Positions 49,928-59,120 of a DNA stretch of 64,000 nt are shown piece after piece. Below the pieces are notes generated by a model. It saw only the letters and a list, made by a program, of their open reading frames with translations, searched no databases and was not told the origin of the DNA. The stretch is from Phytohabitans sp036906915 (lineage in GTDB: Bacteria > Actinomycetota > Actinomycetes > Mycobacteriales > Micromonosporaceae). Position numbers and translations under genes: made by a program. The stretch covers positions 1 through 64,000 of the forward strand of contig NZ_JBAKHX010000041.1 of NCBI RefSeq assembly GCF_036906915.1, read 5' to 3'. The number at the start of each line of letters is the position of its first letter. Within the stretch, counting starts at the first letter, position 1.

Positions 49928-51654
49928 GGCGGCTTCCGATTGCCGATCGGACCACTGTGCGCCGTGCCACGCTCGACCTGATCGCAAGAGACCGGCGCGC
50001 GGCGGCGATCGTGCTGACCCTGCACGGCCTGGCGGCGGTCGCCGGCCTTGCCACGCCGTGGCTGCTCGGCCGCATCGTCGACGAGGTGGCCGCGGGCGGG
50101 GGCGCCGGCACCGTCGATCGCCTGGCACTGGCCATCGGCGGATGTGTGCTGGTGCAGGGGCTGTTGACCCGGTACGCGCAGTACGCCGGCCACCGGTTCG
50201 GCGAGCGAGCCGTGGCGCGGCTGCGCGAACGGTTCGTCCGGCAGACGCTCCGACTACCCGTCTCCGTCGTCGAGCACGCCGGCACCGGTGACCTTGCCAC
50301 CCGCAGTTCGGTCGACGTCAACACCGTGGGCACCACCGTGCGGGACGTGCTACCGGTCATCGTGCTTTCGCTGGCCGAGCTGGTACTGCTGCTCGGTGCG
50401 ATCTTTCTGCTGCATCCCTTCCTAGGTCTGGTCGCGCTGGTCGGACTCCCGTCGATCTACGCGGTCACCCGGTGGTATCTGCGCCGCGCCAGCGCCGCGT
50501 ACCTCGCCGAAGGCGCCGCGACCGCCGAGATCACCGACGCGCTCACCACCACCGCCGAGGGCGCGCGCACCGTGGAGGCGCTCGGCCTCGACGGCGAGCG
50601 CATCCGGTACGGGACGGAGCGCATCGGCGAGATGTGGGCGGCCCGGCGGGCCACGCTCGCGCTGCGGTCGGTGTTCTTTCCGGTGGCCGAGGGCAGCTAT
50701 GCGCTCCCGATCGCCGCGGTCCTGCTGTTCGGCGGCTTCTTCCTCGCCGATGGCTGGTTCACGCTCGGCGAGGTGGTCGCCGCCGCACTGTACCTCCAGC
50801 GGTCGATCGAGCCGCTCGACCGCCTGCTGCAATGGATCGAGCAGGCGCAGCGGGGCATCGCCTCGTTCGCCCGCGTGCTCGGCGTCGGCCTGGTCCCGCC
50901 GGAGCCGCGCGGCGTGACGTCCGTGCCCCGCGGCGAGCGGCTCGTCGTGCGCGGCGCGCGGTTCGCGTACCCCGAGGGCCATGACGTGCTGCACGGCATC
51001 GACCTGGAGGTGCGCCCCGGCGAGCGGTTGGCGATCGTCGGCCCGTCCGGCGCGGGGAAGTCGACGCTCGCCCGGCTGCTGGCTGGCATCGACGCGCCGC
51101 GCGAAGGCACGGTCAGCGTCGGCGGTTGCCCGATCACCGACCTCGACCCGGCCGAGCGCCGCCGCCGGATCGCGCTGGTAACCCAGGAGCACCACATCTT
51201 CATGGGCTCGCTCCGCGACAACCTGGCGTTCGCCGCGCCCGACGCCTCCGACGAACAGTTGCGCGCCGCCCTCGCCGCTGTCGGCGCGGACTGGTACGCC
51301 GACCTGCCGGAAGGGCTCGACACGGAGCTCGGCGACGGCGCTCTCGAGGTCAGCGCGGCCGACGCGCAGCAGCTCGCGCTGGCCCGTCTCGTGCTCGCCG
51401 ACCCGCACACGCTCATCCTCGACGAGGCCACCGCCGCACTCGATCCGACCACCGCGCGGCGTACCGAACGGGCGCTCGCCGCCGTGGTGGAGGGGCGGAC
51501 CGTCATCGCGATCGCACACCGGCTCAACACCGCGCACGACGCGGACCGGGTCGCGGTGTTCGAAGAGGGCCGGATCACCGAGTTGGGCAGCCACGACGAG
51601 CTGGTCGCCGCTGGCGGCACGTACGCCGCCCTCTGGCGCTCCTGGCACGGCTAG
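49924..51654 (+). CDS. ABC exporter half-transporter, catalytic NBD with degenerate signature
   Basis: About 576 aa. Six-helix membrane domain then an NBD with intact Walker A VGPSGAGKSTLARLL, Q-loop VTQEHHIF, Walker B TLILDEATAALDP and H-loop IAIAHRL. The signature, normally LSGGQ, reads VSAADAQQLALARL, so it is degenerate. Together with the upstream half it forms a heterodimer with one good ATP site (this Walker A plus the partner's LSGGQ) and one fully dead site. Typical of heterodimeric drug/lipid exporters; substrate unknown. Confidence 0.92.
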   Translation: MRRLPIADRTTVRRATLDLIARDRRAAAIVLTLHGLAAVAGLATPWLLGRIVDEVAAGGGAGTVDRLALAIGGCVLVQGLLTRYAQYAGHRFGERAVARLRERFVRQTLRLPVSVVEHAGTGDLATRSSVDVNTVGTTVRDVLPVIVLSLAELVLLLGAIFLLHPFLGLVALVGLPSIYAVTRWYLRRASAAYLAEGAATAEITDALTTTAEGARTVEALGLDGERIRYGTERIGEMWAARRATLALRSVFFPVAEGSYALPIAAVLLFGGFFLADGWFTLGEVVAAALYLQRSIEPLDRLLQWIEQAQRGIASFARVLGVGLVPPEPRGVTSVPRGERLVVRGARFAYPEGHDVLHGIDLEVRPGERLAIVGPSGAGKSTLARLLAGIDAPREGTVSVGGCPITDLDPAERRRRIALVTQEHHIFMGSLRDNLAFAAPDASDEQLRAALAAVGADWYADLPEGLDTELGDGALEVSAADAQQLALARLVLADPHTLILDEATAALDPTTARRTERALAAVVEGRTVIAIAHRLNTAHDADRVAVFEEGRITELGSHDELVAAGGTYAALWRSWHG

Positions 51655-51722
51655 CCGGAGTCTCAGCGCAGCGGGTGGGAGTCCTGGTCGTCCTTGATGG
51701 CGAAGCGCGGACCGGTGGGTTG

Positions 51723-52259
51723 TTAGCTACTGGAGGACGCGGCCGCCTGCCGCTGCCCACGCGCGACAAGCCGCAACGCCTGAGCGAGCGAGATCGCTTC
51801 CAATGAGGACAGTACCGGGAGAAGCAGCTCGAAAGCGTATGAATCAGGTCGGAAGGTAAACGTGCCGGTGGTCGGCGCGATCCGACCCACCAGCCCCTCG
51901 GGAGCGTGGAACTCGAACTGCCGGTTCGACCACATGCTCGGCTGGCGGATCGCGAGCCGGCGACCACTGGCGACGGTCAGCTCGGCGCCGTTGAAGGCCC
52001 GCCACGTGCCCGGCCGCAGGTCGATCAGGAGCCGCCCGTCCGCTGCGTGCACGGGGTACCGCCGCCGGAAGAACCCCTCCGGCCGGCACGCCGCCACGAC
52101 CGCCCCGGCCAGGTCGAGCACCTCGAACCGCTGCGACCAGGTGTGCCACTGGATGGACGCCACCGGCCGGCCGTCGGACAGGAGAACCGGCGTACCCGTG
52201 GCCAGGAACTCCTTGTCCGGCAGGTAGAGGGTGCCTGTGAACGGGGCGAGCAGGTTCAT
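51723..52259 (-). CDS. LURP-one/tubby-like beta-barrel protein
   Basis: About 178 aa. A run of strands with the pattern GTPVLLSDGRPVASIQWH, QRFEVLDLAGAVVAACRPEG, RYPVHAADGRLLIDLRP and GRRLAIRQPSMWS suggests the LURP-one-related/scramblase-like 12-strand barrel. No signal peptide. ATG at 52259 fits the MNLLAPFTGTLYLPDK opening. A strong hairpin lies just upstream, closing the M6 protease transcript, so this gene probably has its own promoter or depends on read-through. Function unknown. Confidence 0.6.
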   Translation of the reverse strand: MNLLAPFTGTLYLPDKEFLATGTPVLLSDGRPVASIQWHTWSQRFEVLDLAGAVVAACRPEGFFRRRYPVHAADGRLLIDLRPGTWRAFNGAELTVASGRRLAIRQPSMWSNRQFEFHAPEGLVGRIAPTTGTFTFRPDSYAFELLLPVLSSLEAISLAQALRLVARGQRQAAASSSS

Positions 52260-52289
52260 GACCCGACGGTAAAGGATCGCGACAACGAA

Positions 52290-52316
52290 GGGGGGCCACC
52301 CCACGGGCGGCCCCCC
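52290..52316 (-). terminator. G/C-rich hairpin after the M6 protease gene
   Basis: GGGGGGCC (52290-52297) pairs with GGCCCCCC (52309-52316), with an inner CCC/GGG extension. It lies 17 bases past the protease stop. Typical actinobacterial terminator without a T-run. Confidence 0.7.
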
Positions 52317-52332
52317 AACAATGATCGAGCGG

Positions 52333-55161
52333 TTACGGCGCCGCGGGCGGGACGACCCGGACGGTCGCCCACTGGTTGCGGTGCCCCTCTTCCAGCAGGA
52401 TGAACTTGACGCCGAAGTTCACGCCGGCGTCACCGGGATTGCCGGTGCCGGTGACCACGCCGCCGCCAAGGTCGATGCCGTACTGCGCGGTGGCCGGGTT
52501 GCCGTTCGCATCCACGATCCGCACCGAGTACGGCGCGCTGTCCTTCGAGGGCAGCACGACCGACGCGTCGGCGTCGCGGAAGAACAGCGGGTTGGCCGGG
52601 TTGAGGTCCGGCCGGTACTCCACGCCCGGGTACCAGCCCTTGGCGTCGGTGAACGCCAACTTGCCGGGCTTGGCCGCGAACTTCGAGCAGTACGAGCTGA
52701 ACGGCTCGTTCGGCGCCTCGAAGCACTCGGTGAACGGGTAGGTGGCGCGGAACCCGAACGCCGCGTTCGACGACTGTGGCCGGGACGGCAGGTTGTTGAG
52801 GGCCGACGGGTCCTTGTCGGCCGCTACGCCCTTGCGGCGGAGCGGGTCGAAGTGCGAGTCGACGATCAGCAGGCCGCCCTTCGAGCCGATGCTCGGCGGG
52901 TCGAAGAGGTTGTTGAGGACGTGGTTGAGGTTGCCGTAGCTGGTGTCGCGGTACCACACCAGCATGCCGGGGGCGTTGTACGGCACCCGCTCGACCTTCC
53001 ACGCGCCATCACGCAGGTAGTTCGTCGAGTACGCGTACTTGAGGCCCTCGTCGAAGCCGTCGTGGTTGCGCCACTCGGCGAGGTAGTAGTGCGCGAACGA
53101 GAACGAACCGGGGGAGATGCCCCAGCCCGCGCCGGTGGTGTTGGTGAAGGTCGTGACGGTCGGCGTCCAGCCGTTGGCACCGCCCTCGACGTCGTCGGAC
53201 CATACGGTGGCACCGTCCGCGGTGACCGAGAAGTCGTCGGCGAACCAGCCGCTGGCTTCGAACGCGGCGTCCGTGGCGTACCGCAGCCGGAGTTGGATGC
53301 TCTGGCCGGCGAACGGCGTCAGGCTGACGTAGTCGTGCCGCCACTGGCCGCCGGTGGTGCCGGTGAGGCCGTACTTCTTGTTGCCGTAGTCGCGCATCCG
53401 GTTGTTGGGGTCGGCGTACCCGTCGTCGGTGGACACCAGGTTGCCGGCCTCGTCGAAGATCTTCTGCTCGGCCCACGTGGCGCCGCCGTCGGTGGACACC
53501 TCGATGAAACCGAAGTCCCAGTCTTCTTCGATCACGTAGTTGTTCCACGTCCAGAACCGCACGTCGCCGCCGGCCGGCACGTCGATCGACCGGGTCAGTC
53601 GCACGTCGGCCCAGGACTGGTCGTTGTTGGACCACCACTGGTTGGCGCCGCTGTGCGGTGTCGAGAGCGTGACCTGCTTGGGAGGCAGGTTGACCCGGAT
53701 GCCGTCTTCGGTGCCGACCGGGGTGCGCGAGGTCTGCCCGAGCTTGACCCGCGCCGCGGAGTCGCCCGGGTTGAGGATCAGCGGATCGGCCCAGCCGAGC
53801 ACGAACTTGTCCCACAGGCCCATGTGTGTCGGCATGCTCTGGAAGATCGGACCGGTGTGTGAGCCGGACGACATCAGGTCCCAGAAGTCGACGTCCGAGT
53901 CGCCGCCGGAGCCGGTGTCGTACAGGTCCGGCAGGCCGAGGTCGTGCCCGTACTCGTGGGCGAAGACGCCGACGCCGGAGTCTTCCGGCTGGACGATGTA
54001 GTTGCTGATCGCGATGTCGGTACCCGGGATGGTGTGGCCGGGAACGATCGCGGAGGAGTGCGCCCAGATCGCGTACGGGCCCTCGGCGCCGCCGCCACCG
54101 GACTTGTCCTCGCCGGCGTGCACCAGCACGAGGTGGTCGATCACGCCGTCGGGCTCGAGGAAGTTGCCGTCACCGTCGACGTCCGCGACGTCTTCGACGT
54201 CGTAGTCGGCCCACGGGAAGCTCGGGTCCTGCGCCGCCAGCACGTCGACAGCGTCGGCACCGAGCGCCGCCGGGCCGGCCGGGTTGTCGGGATGGCCGTT
54301 CATGTCCTGGCTCGCGCCGGCCTCCCAGACCCCGTCGACCAGCGTGCAGGTGTCGGCGCCGTACCACCCCTCGGAGTGCGGCACGGTGACCCAGGGGGTT
54401 GCCTCGCCGTCGACCGTGTAGGCGCCCTTGGACATCTCGGTGTACATGTTGGCCATCGTCAGGCCGCGCAGGCTGATGCCCTTCTTGCCGTCCGGGCCGC
54501 GCAGGTCGGGCCGCACCCGCTCGGTGACGCCCTCCTTGGTGTACAGCAGCTTGTTGAAGAACTCGGAGGAGAAGTCCGGCACCCACATTGAGTTGTTGTC
54601 GGGATGCGATGCCTCGGCCGGGTTGGGGATGTTGTTGTGCAGTGGGCCGTTCTGCACGTTGCCCGGCACGCAGGACCGCTCGTTCTCCGGCGTGGTCGCG
54701 TCGTCGAACGTCGCCTGCGGCACCATCACGCCGCTGAAGTCGTCGTTGGCGTTGGGGTTGAACTCGACCAGGATCGTCAGCAGCTGGGCCACCTGCGTCT
54801 GGTCGGCCTGCTTGTATCGGATGTGCCGGGGGTTCTTGCCCGTGCGTATCGCCTCGGCCTCGGTCCTGGCCAGCCCGCGGGCGGCTACCGGGTTGCCTTC
54901 GGAGAACTTGCGACCGTACTCGCTGACCGGGTCGGGGCGGGCCTGCTTGATTTTGCCCTTGGCGCCCTCGGCGACCACCTCGCGGCCGTCGGTGGGGCGT
55001 TCGACCTTCGGCTCCACGTAGTTGATGTAGTAGTCCCGGTCCGTCGGAACGAACCGGGCGGGCTTGCCGGCCGCCGGCCCCGCGCTGGCGACCGACAAGC
55101 CGGCCGACGCGATGACCAGGACGGGTACCGACAGCAGTGCCCGTATCTTCTTGCCCCGCAC
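52333..55161 (-). CDS. secreted M6-family metalloprotease (immune inhibitor A type)
   Basis: About 942 aa. Signal peptide at 1-30 (KKIRALLSVPVLVIASAG, ASAGPAAG). Zinc site HEYGHDLGLPD at about 401-411 with a downstream VDFWDLMSSGSHTG met-turn region, the hallmark of M6 proteases. After the catalytic domain come MAM-like/jelly-roll stretches (WAEQKIFDEAG, IQLRLRYATDAAFEASGWFADDF) that aid substrate or surface binding, then a C-terminal region with paired Cys. The GTG at 55161 follows AAGGGGGA and places the signal peptide at the N-terminus; an upstream GTG start adds a non-signal leader. Exported; degrades host, peptide or environmental proteins. Confidence 0.94.
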   Translation of the reverse strand: MRGKKIRALLSVPVLVIASAGLSVASAGPAAGKPARFVPTDRDYYINYVEPKVERPTDGREVVAEGAKGKIKQARPDPVSEYGRKFSEGNPVAARGLARTEAEAIRTGKNPRHIRYKQADQTQVAQLLTILVEFNPNANDDFSGVMVPQATFDDATTPENERSCVPGNVQNGPLHNNIPNPAEASHPDNNSMWVPDFSSEFFNKLLYTKEGVTERVRPDLRGPDGKKGISLRGLTMANMYTEMSKGAYTVDGEATPWVTVPHSEGWYGADTCTLVDGVWEAGASQDMNGHPDNPAGPAALGADAVDVLAAQDPSFPWADYDVEDVADVDGDGNFLEPDGVIDHLVLVHAGEDKSGGGGAEGPYAIWAHSSAIVPGHTIPGTDIAISNYIVQPEDSGVGVFAHEYGHDLGLPDLYDTGSGGDSDVDFWDLMSSGSHTGPIFQSMPTHMGLWDKFVLGWADPLILNPGDSAARVKLGQTSRTPVGTEDGIRVNLPPKQVTLSTPHSGANQWWSNNDQSWADVRLTRSIDVPAGGDVRFWTWNNYVIEEDWDFGFIEVSTDGGATWAEQKIFDEAGNLVSTDDGYADPNNRMRDYGNKKYGLTGTTGGQWRHDYVSLTPFAGQSIQLRLRYATDAAFEASGWFADDFSVTADGATVWSDDVEGGANGWTPTVTTFTNTTGAGWGISPGSFSFAHYYLAEWRNHDGFDEGLKYAYSTNYLRDGAWKVERVPYNAPGMLVWYRDTSYGNLNHVLNNLFDPPSIGSKGGLLIVDSHFDPLRRKGVAADKDPSALNNLPSRPQSSNAAFGFRATYPFTECFEAPNEPFSSYCSKFAAKPGKLAFTDAKGWYPGVEYRPDLNPANPLFFRDADASVVLPSKDSAPYSVRIVDANGNPATAQYGIDLGGGVVTGTGNPGDAGVNFGVKFILLEEGHRNQWATVRVVPPAAP

Positions 55162-55463
55162 TTTGTATTCCCCCTTCTCGCGCGTCCCTGAGCGAGCCAC
55201 GCACCCGACACCCGGGTGGAGTGTTCGGGCAACGACAGGAGGCTATGCGACCGCTGTGCCATGGACAACCGTCAGTGAGCAGCCAGTTTCGGACGGGCTA
55301 GCGTCCATTTCGGATACTCCCGATATGCCGGCCGGCTTCAGGCGCGCGACAGGCCGAAACGGCGATTCCTGGCATGATCAGGCGCTGCCTGACGGTACTT
55401 GATCGGGCCCGATCGTGGGGGCGATCCTTACCGAATTCCGAGTTTGCGCGGTTATCTTGAGGC
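55162..55463. other. 302-base divergent promoter region between two protease genes
   Basis: Holds the promoters for the M6 protease (minus) and the trypsin-like protease (plus). A perfect 14-base palindrome GATCGGGCCCGATC lies at 55401-55414, and a TTATCT -10-like box at about 55452. No gene, repeat copy or RNA structure was recognised. Confidence 0.45.
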
Positions 55464-56270
55464 ATGGGCCAACCCGACGCGGGCGACCCCCCGGTCCAGA
55501 GACCCGCGCGTTCGCACCGACTGTTGATCATCGGTTCGGCGCTGGTCGCGCTGGTCGCCCTGGCGCTGGTCGCGGTCGTGTCGTTCCGGTGGGGCGCCTC
55601 CGACACCCCGGCCGTACTGCCGACCGTCTCGCCGGAGCCCACCGCTGTCGAGGAGCTCACCGCCAAAGAGGTCTACGACACCGTGGCGCCGTCGGTGGTG
55701 ATCATCGAGGCGCTCGACGCGGGCGGCAAGACCACCGCCACCGGCACCGGCGTGATCGCCAGCGCGCAGGGGGTGATCCTCACTGCCCTGCACGTCGTGA
55801 AGGGTGCCGGCGGGGTGCGCGTGACGTTCGCCGACGGTACCCAATCGGCCGCCACGGTCCGCGCGGCGGACGAGGAGATCGACGTCGCGGCGCTCGCCGC
55901 CGCGACCCTGCCGCAGATCGTGGTTCCAGCGGTACTGGGTAGTTCCGGCCGCCTCTCCGTCGGCGACGGCGTCGTCGCCGTCGGCAACCAGCTCGGCATG
56001 GTCCGCAGCGCGACCACCGGCGTGGTCTCCGGCCTCGACCGGTCCGCGACCGGCACCGGCGGGCTGCGCCTTTCGGGCCTGATCCAGTTCGACGCGGCGG
56101 TCAACCCCGGCAGCTCCGGCGGACCGTTGGTCAACACCCGAGGTGAGACGGTGGGGATCGTCGTGGCGCTGGCCAACCCGACAACCGCCGGCACGTTCAT
56201 CGGTATCGGCTTCGCCGTGCCCATCGGCGCGGCCGCCGCCGCGGGCGGCGGCGACGGACCCCAGCAGTGA
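55464..56270 (+). CDS. membrane-anchored trypsin-like (S1C/HtrA-type) protease without PDZ
   Basis: About 268 aa. Short cytoplasmic tail, one membrane helix (about 20-42: LLIIGSALVALVALALVAVV), a linker and a trypsin-like domain outside. Triad: His in LTALHVVKGAG, Asp in EEIDVAALAA, Ser in NPGSSGGPLV. No PDZ domain follows, unlike DegP/HtrA, so substrate delivery must differ. ATG at 55464. Ends 38 bases before the MoxR gene and may be cotranscribed with the MoxR-VWA operon as its quality-control protease. Confidence 0.88.
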   Translation: MGQPDAGDPPVQRPARSHRLLIIGSALVALVALALVAVVSFRWGASDTPAVLPTVSPEPTAVEELTAKEVYDTVAPSVVIIEALDAGGKTTATGTGVIASAQGVILTALHVVKGAGGVRVTFADGTQSAATVRAADEEIDVAALAAATLPQIVVPAVLGSSGRLSVGDGVVAVGNQLGMVRSATTGVVSGLDRSATGTGGLRLSGLIQFDAAVNPGSSGGPLVNTRGETVGIVVALANPTTAGTFIGIGFAVPIGAAAAAGGGDGPQQ

Positions 56271-56308
56271 CGCACCAGCAGTGACGAACGAACCGTAAGG
56301 AAGTATGC

Positions 56309-57280
56309 ATGGACGCACCGGTGGAGCAGATCCTGTACGAGGTCAAGAAGACCATCGTGGGGCAGGACACGCTGCTCGAACGGCTCCTCATCGGGCTGCT
56401 GGCGCGCGGGCACATCCTCGTCGAGGGCGTGCCCGGCCTCGCCAAGACGTTGGCCGTCAAGGCGCTCGCGGGAGCGATCGGCGGGCAGTTCCACCGGGTG
56501 CAGTTCACGCCCGACCTGGTGCCGGCCGACATCGTCGGCACCCGGGTGTACCACCAGCGCACGGGGGAGTTCGAGGTGTCGCTGGGGCCGGTGTTCACCA
56601 ACCTGCTGCTCGCCGACGAGATCAACCGGGCGCCCGCGAAGGTGCAGAGCGCCCTGCTGGAGGTCATGCAGGAGCAGCAGGTCACGATCGGCCGCGAGAC
56701 GCACCCGGTGCCGCGGCCGTTCCTCGTCATGGCGACGCAGAACCCGATCGAGTCCGAGGGCACCTACCAACTGCCCGAGGCGCAGGTCGACCGGTTCATG
56801 ATGAAGGTCCTGGTCGGCTACCCCAGCGCCACCGAAGAGTTCGTGATCGTCGAGCGGGCGATCGCGCCCGACCCGATCACCCAGGCGGTCGTCGCCCCGG
56901 AGCGGCTCATCCAGATGCAGGCACAGGTCGACGACGTGTACGTCGATCCGGCCCTGATCGAGTACTCGGTGCGCCTCGCCACCGCCACCCGCCAGCCGGC
57001 CGAAGTGGGGCTCGGCGGGCTGACCCGGTACATCGACTTCGGTGCCAGCCCGCGCGCGTCGATCAACCTCATCCTCGCCGCGCGCGCCCTCGCGTACATC
57101 CGCGGGCGGGACTACGTGGTGCCGCAGGACGTCACCGACCTGGCCCTCGACGTGCTGCGGCACCGGCTGGTGCTGACCTACGAGGCGCTCTCCGACGACG
57201 TCACCGCCGACATGATCCTCACCCAGGTGCTGGCCGCGATGCCGGTGCCGGAGGCGCCCATGCGGAAGGCCCCTGTGTGA
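56309..57280 (+). CDS. MoxR-family AAA+ ATPase
   Basis: About 323 aa. Walker A in VEGVPGLAKTLAVK, MoxR marks FTPDLVPADIVGTRVY and LLADEINRAPAKVQSALLEVMQEQQV (Walker B plus), sensor 1 ATQNPIESEGTYQLPEAQ and sensor 2 GASPRASI. MoxR ATPases act as chaperones that load metal or assemble complexes together with VWA partners. Its stop overlaps the DUF58 start (GTGA) and two VWA genes follow, the classic MoxR operon order. ATG at 56309 follows AAGGAAG. Confidence 0.95.
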   Translation: MDAPVEQILYEVKKTIVGQDTLLERLLIGLLARGHILVEGVPGLAKTLAVKALAGAIGGQFHRVQFTPDLVPADIVGTRVYHQRTGEFEVSLGPVFTNLLLADEINRAPAKVQSALLEVMQEQQVTIGRETHPVPRPFLVMATQNPIESEGTYQLPEAQVDRFMMKVLVGYPSATEEFVIVERAIAPDPITQAVVAPERLIQMQAQVDDVYVDPALIEYSVRLATATRQPAEVGLGGLTRYIDFGASPRASINLILAARALAYIRGRDYVVPQDVTDLALDVLRHRLVLTYEALSDDVTADMILTQVLAAMPVPEAPMRKAPV

Positions 57281-58164
57281 CGAGCCCACCCGACCGGCTG
57301 CTGCGGCGCCTCGACTGGCAGGTCGTCCGCCGACTCGACGGGCGGCTGCTGGGCGCGTACCGCACGGTCTTTCGCGGTACCGGGTTCGACTTCGCCGACC
57401 TGCGCGAGTACACGCCCGAAGACGACGTGCGGCACATCGACTGGAACGTGACCGCCCGCCTCGACGAGCCTTACGTCCGGCAGTACACCGAAGACCGCGA
57501 CCTGACCGCGTGGCTGGTGCTCGACCAGTCCGCCTCGATGCGGTTCGGGCCGCCCGACCGGGGCAAGGACTCGCGCCTCGCCGAACTCGCCGTCTGCCTC
57601 GCGCGGCTCTTCACACACGGCGGCAACCGGGTCGGCGCGATCCTGTACGACAACCACGCGCAGCGGATCATCCCGGCCCGCACCGGTCGCACGCACGTGT
57701 TGCACCTGACGCACGAACTGACCAAACCCGTTGCGGCGCCAACGATCCGCGGCGCCACCGACCTCGACGCGATGCTTCGGCTGGCCGCCGGCACCATACG
57801 CAGGCGTAGCCTGGTGTTCGTCATCTCCGACTTCATCGCCGAGGTCGACTGGGAGCCGGCGCTGACCCGGCTGAGTTACCGGCACGAGGTGATCGCGATC
57901 CGCGTCGTCGACCCGATGGAGCTGGACCTGCCCGATCTGGGACTGGTCCTGGTCGAAGACGCCGAGACCGGTGAGCAGCTGCTCGCCGACACCAGCGATC
58001 CGCTCTTCCGGCAGCGGCTGCGCGCCGAGGTCGACGCGCGCGAGGCGGCCGTCGTCGCCGCCATGGGCCGCTCCGGCGTGACCGCACACCGGGTCGGCAC
58101 CGGCGACGACCTCGTCACCGCACTCGTCGAGATGGCGCGCCGGTCGAAGGCGAGGCGGAAGTGA
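57277..58164 (+). CDS. DUF58 protein (MoxR operon VWA-like)
   Basis: About 295 aa. DUF58 core: FRGTGFDFADLREYTPEDDVRHIDW, then a VWA-like domain with MIDAS-type AWLVLDQSASMRFG and FVISDFIAEVDWEP. No membrane helix. The GTG at 57277 overlaps the MoxR stop and its own stop overlaps the next VWA start (GTGA). Acts as the soluble partner of MoxR in complex assembly, by analogy with other members. Confidence 0.93.
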   Translation: MTSPPDRLLRRLDWQVVRRLDGRLLGAYRTVFRGTGFDFADLREYTPEDDVRHIDWNVTARLDEPYVRQYTEDRDLTAWLVLDQSASMRFGPPDRGKDSRLAELAVCLARLFTHGGNRVGAILYDNHAQRIIPARTGRTHVLHLTHELTKPVAAPTIRGATDLDAMLRLAAGTIRRRSLVFVISDFIAEVDWEPALTRLSYRHEVIAIRVVDPMELDLPDLGLVLVEDAETGEQLLADTSDPLFRQRLRAEVDAREAAVVAAMGRSGVTAHRVGTGDDLVTALVEMARRSKARRK

Positions 58165-59120
58165 GCTTCCAGAACCCCGCCATGCTCGTGGTCGCCGCCA
58201 TCGCCGGCCTGGGGCTCGTGCTGGCGTACAGGTGGCTGCAGCGGCGCCGGACTGCGCTGCTCACGGCGGCGGGCCTTCGCCCGCCGCGTCAGGGCCTGCG
58301 ACGGCACATCCCTCCGGCGCTCTTTCTGGTCGCGCTGATCCTGCTGCTCGTCGGTCTCGCCCGTCCACAAGCGACGGTACCGGTGCCGCGCGCGTCCGGC
58401 ACGGTGATCCTCGCCTTCGACGTCTCCAACAGCATGGCGGCCGACGACATCGCGCCCAGCCGCCTCGCCGCCGCGCAGGCCGCCGCGACCGGATTCGTCG
58501 AGGAACAACCAGACACAGTGGACGTTGGGGTGGTCGCCTTCGGGCAGGGCGCCCAGACCACCCAGAACCCGTCGAACGACCGCGACAGCACCATCGGCGC
58601 CATCAACCGGCTCACCGTGGCCGGCGGCACCTCGCTCGGGGAGGCCATCCTGGCGTCGCTGTCCGCCATCACCGGCGAGTCGGTCAGCCTGCCCGAGGAG
58701 GGACAGCCGCTGCCCGACCTCGGGTACTGGCGCTCGGCCACCATCGTGCTGCTCTCCGACGGCGAGGACACCGGCGGGCCGGACGCGGTCGCCGCCGCCG
58801 AGCTCGCCGCCGCGGCGGGCGTGCACATCGAGACCGTCGGCATCGGCACGATCGAGGGCGACACGATCGAGGTCGACGGGTACCAGATAGCGACCGCGCT
58901 GAACGAGGAGCTGCTCACGCAGGTCGCCGAGGCGACCGGGGCCTCCTACCACCGCGCCCAGGACGCGCAGGCCCTCGACGCCGTCTACGAGTCGCTCGAC
59001 CTGAGGATCACCACCGAAGACGAGTTCGTCGAGCTCACCGGCGGCGTCGTCGCCGTCTCGGTGCTGCTCCTCACGATCGGCGCGCTGCTGATGATCACCT
59101 GGTTCGGACGGATACTCTGA
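58161..59120 (+). CDS. VWA domain membrane protein (BatA-like)
   Basis: About 319 aa. Membrane helices at about 7-23 and 52-70 and again at the C-terminus (about 295-315), flanking a periplasmic-type VWA domain. MIDAS motif D-x-S-x-S in LAFDVSNSMAADD, later TIVLLSDGEDTGG. Layout is that of BatA in aerotolerance operons. GTG start at 58161 overlaps the DUF58 stop. The stop TGA overlaps the ATG of the second VWA gene. Confidence 0.93.
   Translation: MSFQNPAMLVVAAIAGLGLVLAYRWLQRRRTALLTAAGLRPPRQGLRRHIPPALFLVALILLLVGLARPQATVPVPRASGTVILAFDVSNSMAADDIAPSRLAAAQAAATGFVEEQPDTVDVGVVAFGQGAQTTQNPSNDRDSTIGAINRLTVAGGTSLGEAILASLSAITGESVSLPEEGQPLPDLGYWRSATIVLLSDGEDTGGPDAVAAAELAAAAGVHIETVGIGTIEGDTIEVDGYQIATALNEELLTQVAEATGASYHRAQDAQALDAVYESLDLRITTEDEFVELTGGVVAVSVLLLTIGALLMITWFGRIL

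Noticed and set aside
55401..55414. Palindrome GATCGGGCCCGATC as a specific operator
   Set aside because: Isolated GC-rich palindrome; no regulator next to it and no second copy in the spacer. Recorded only as part of the divergent promoter region.
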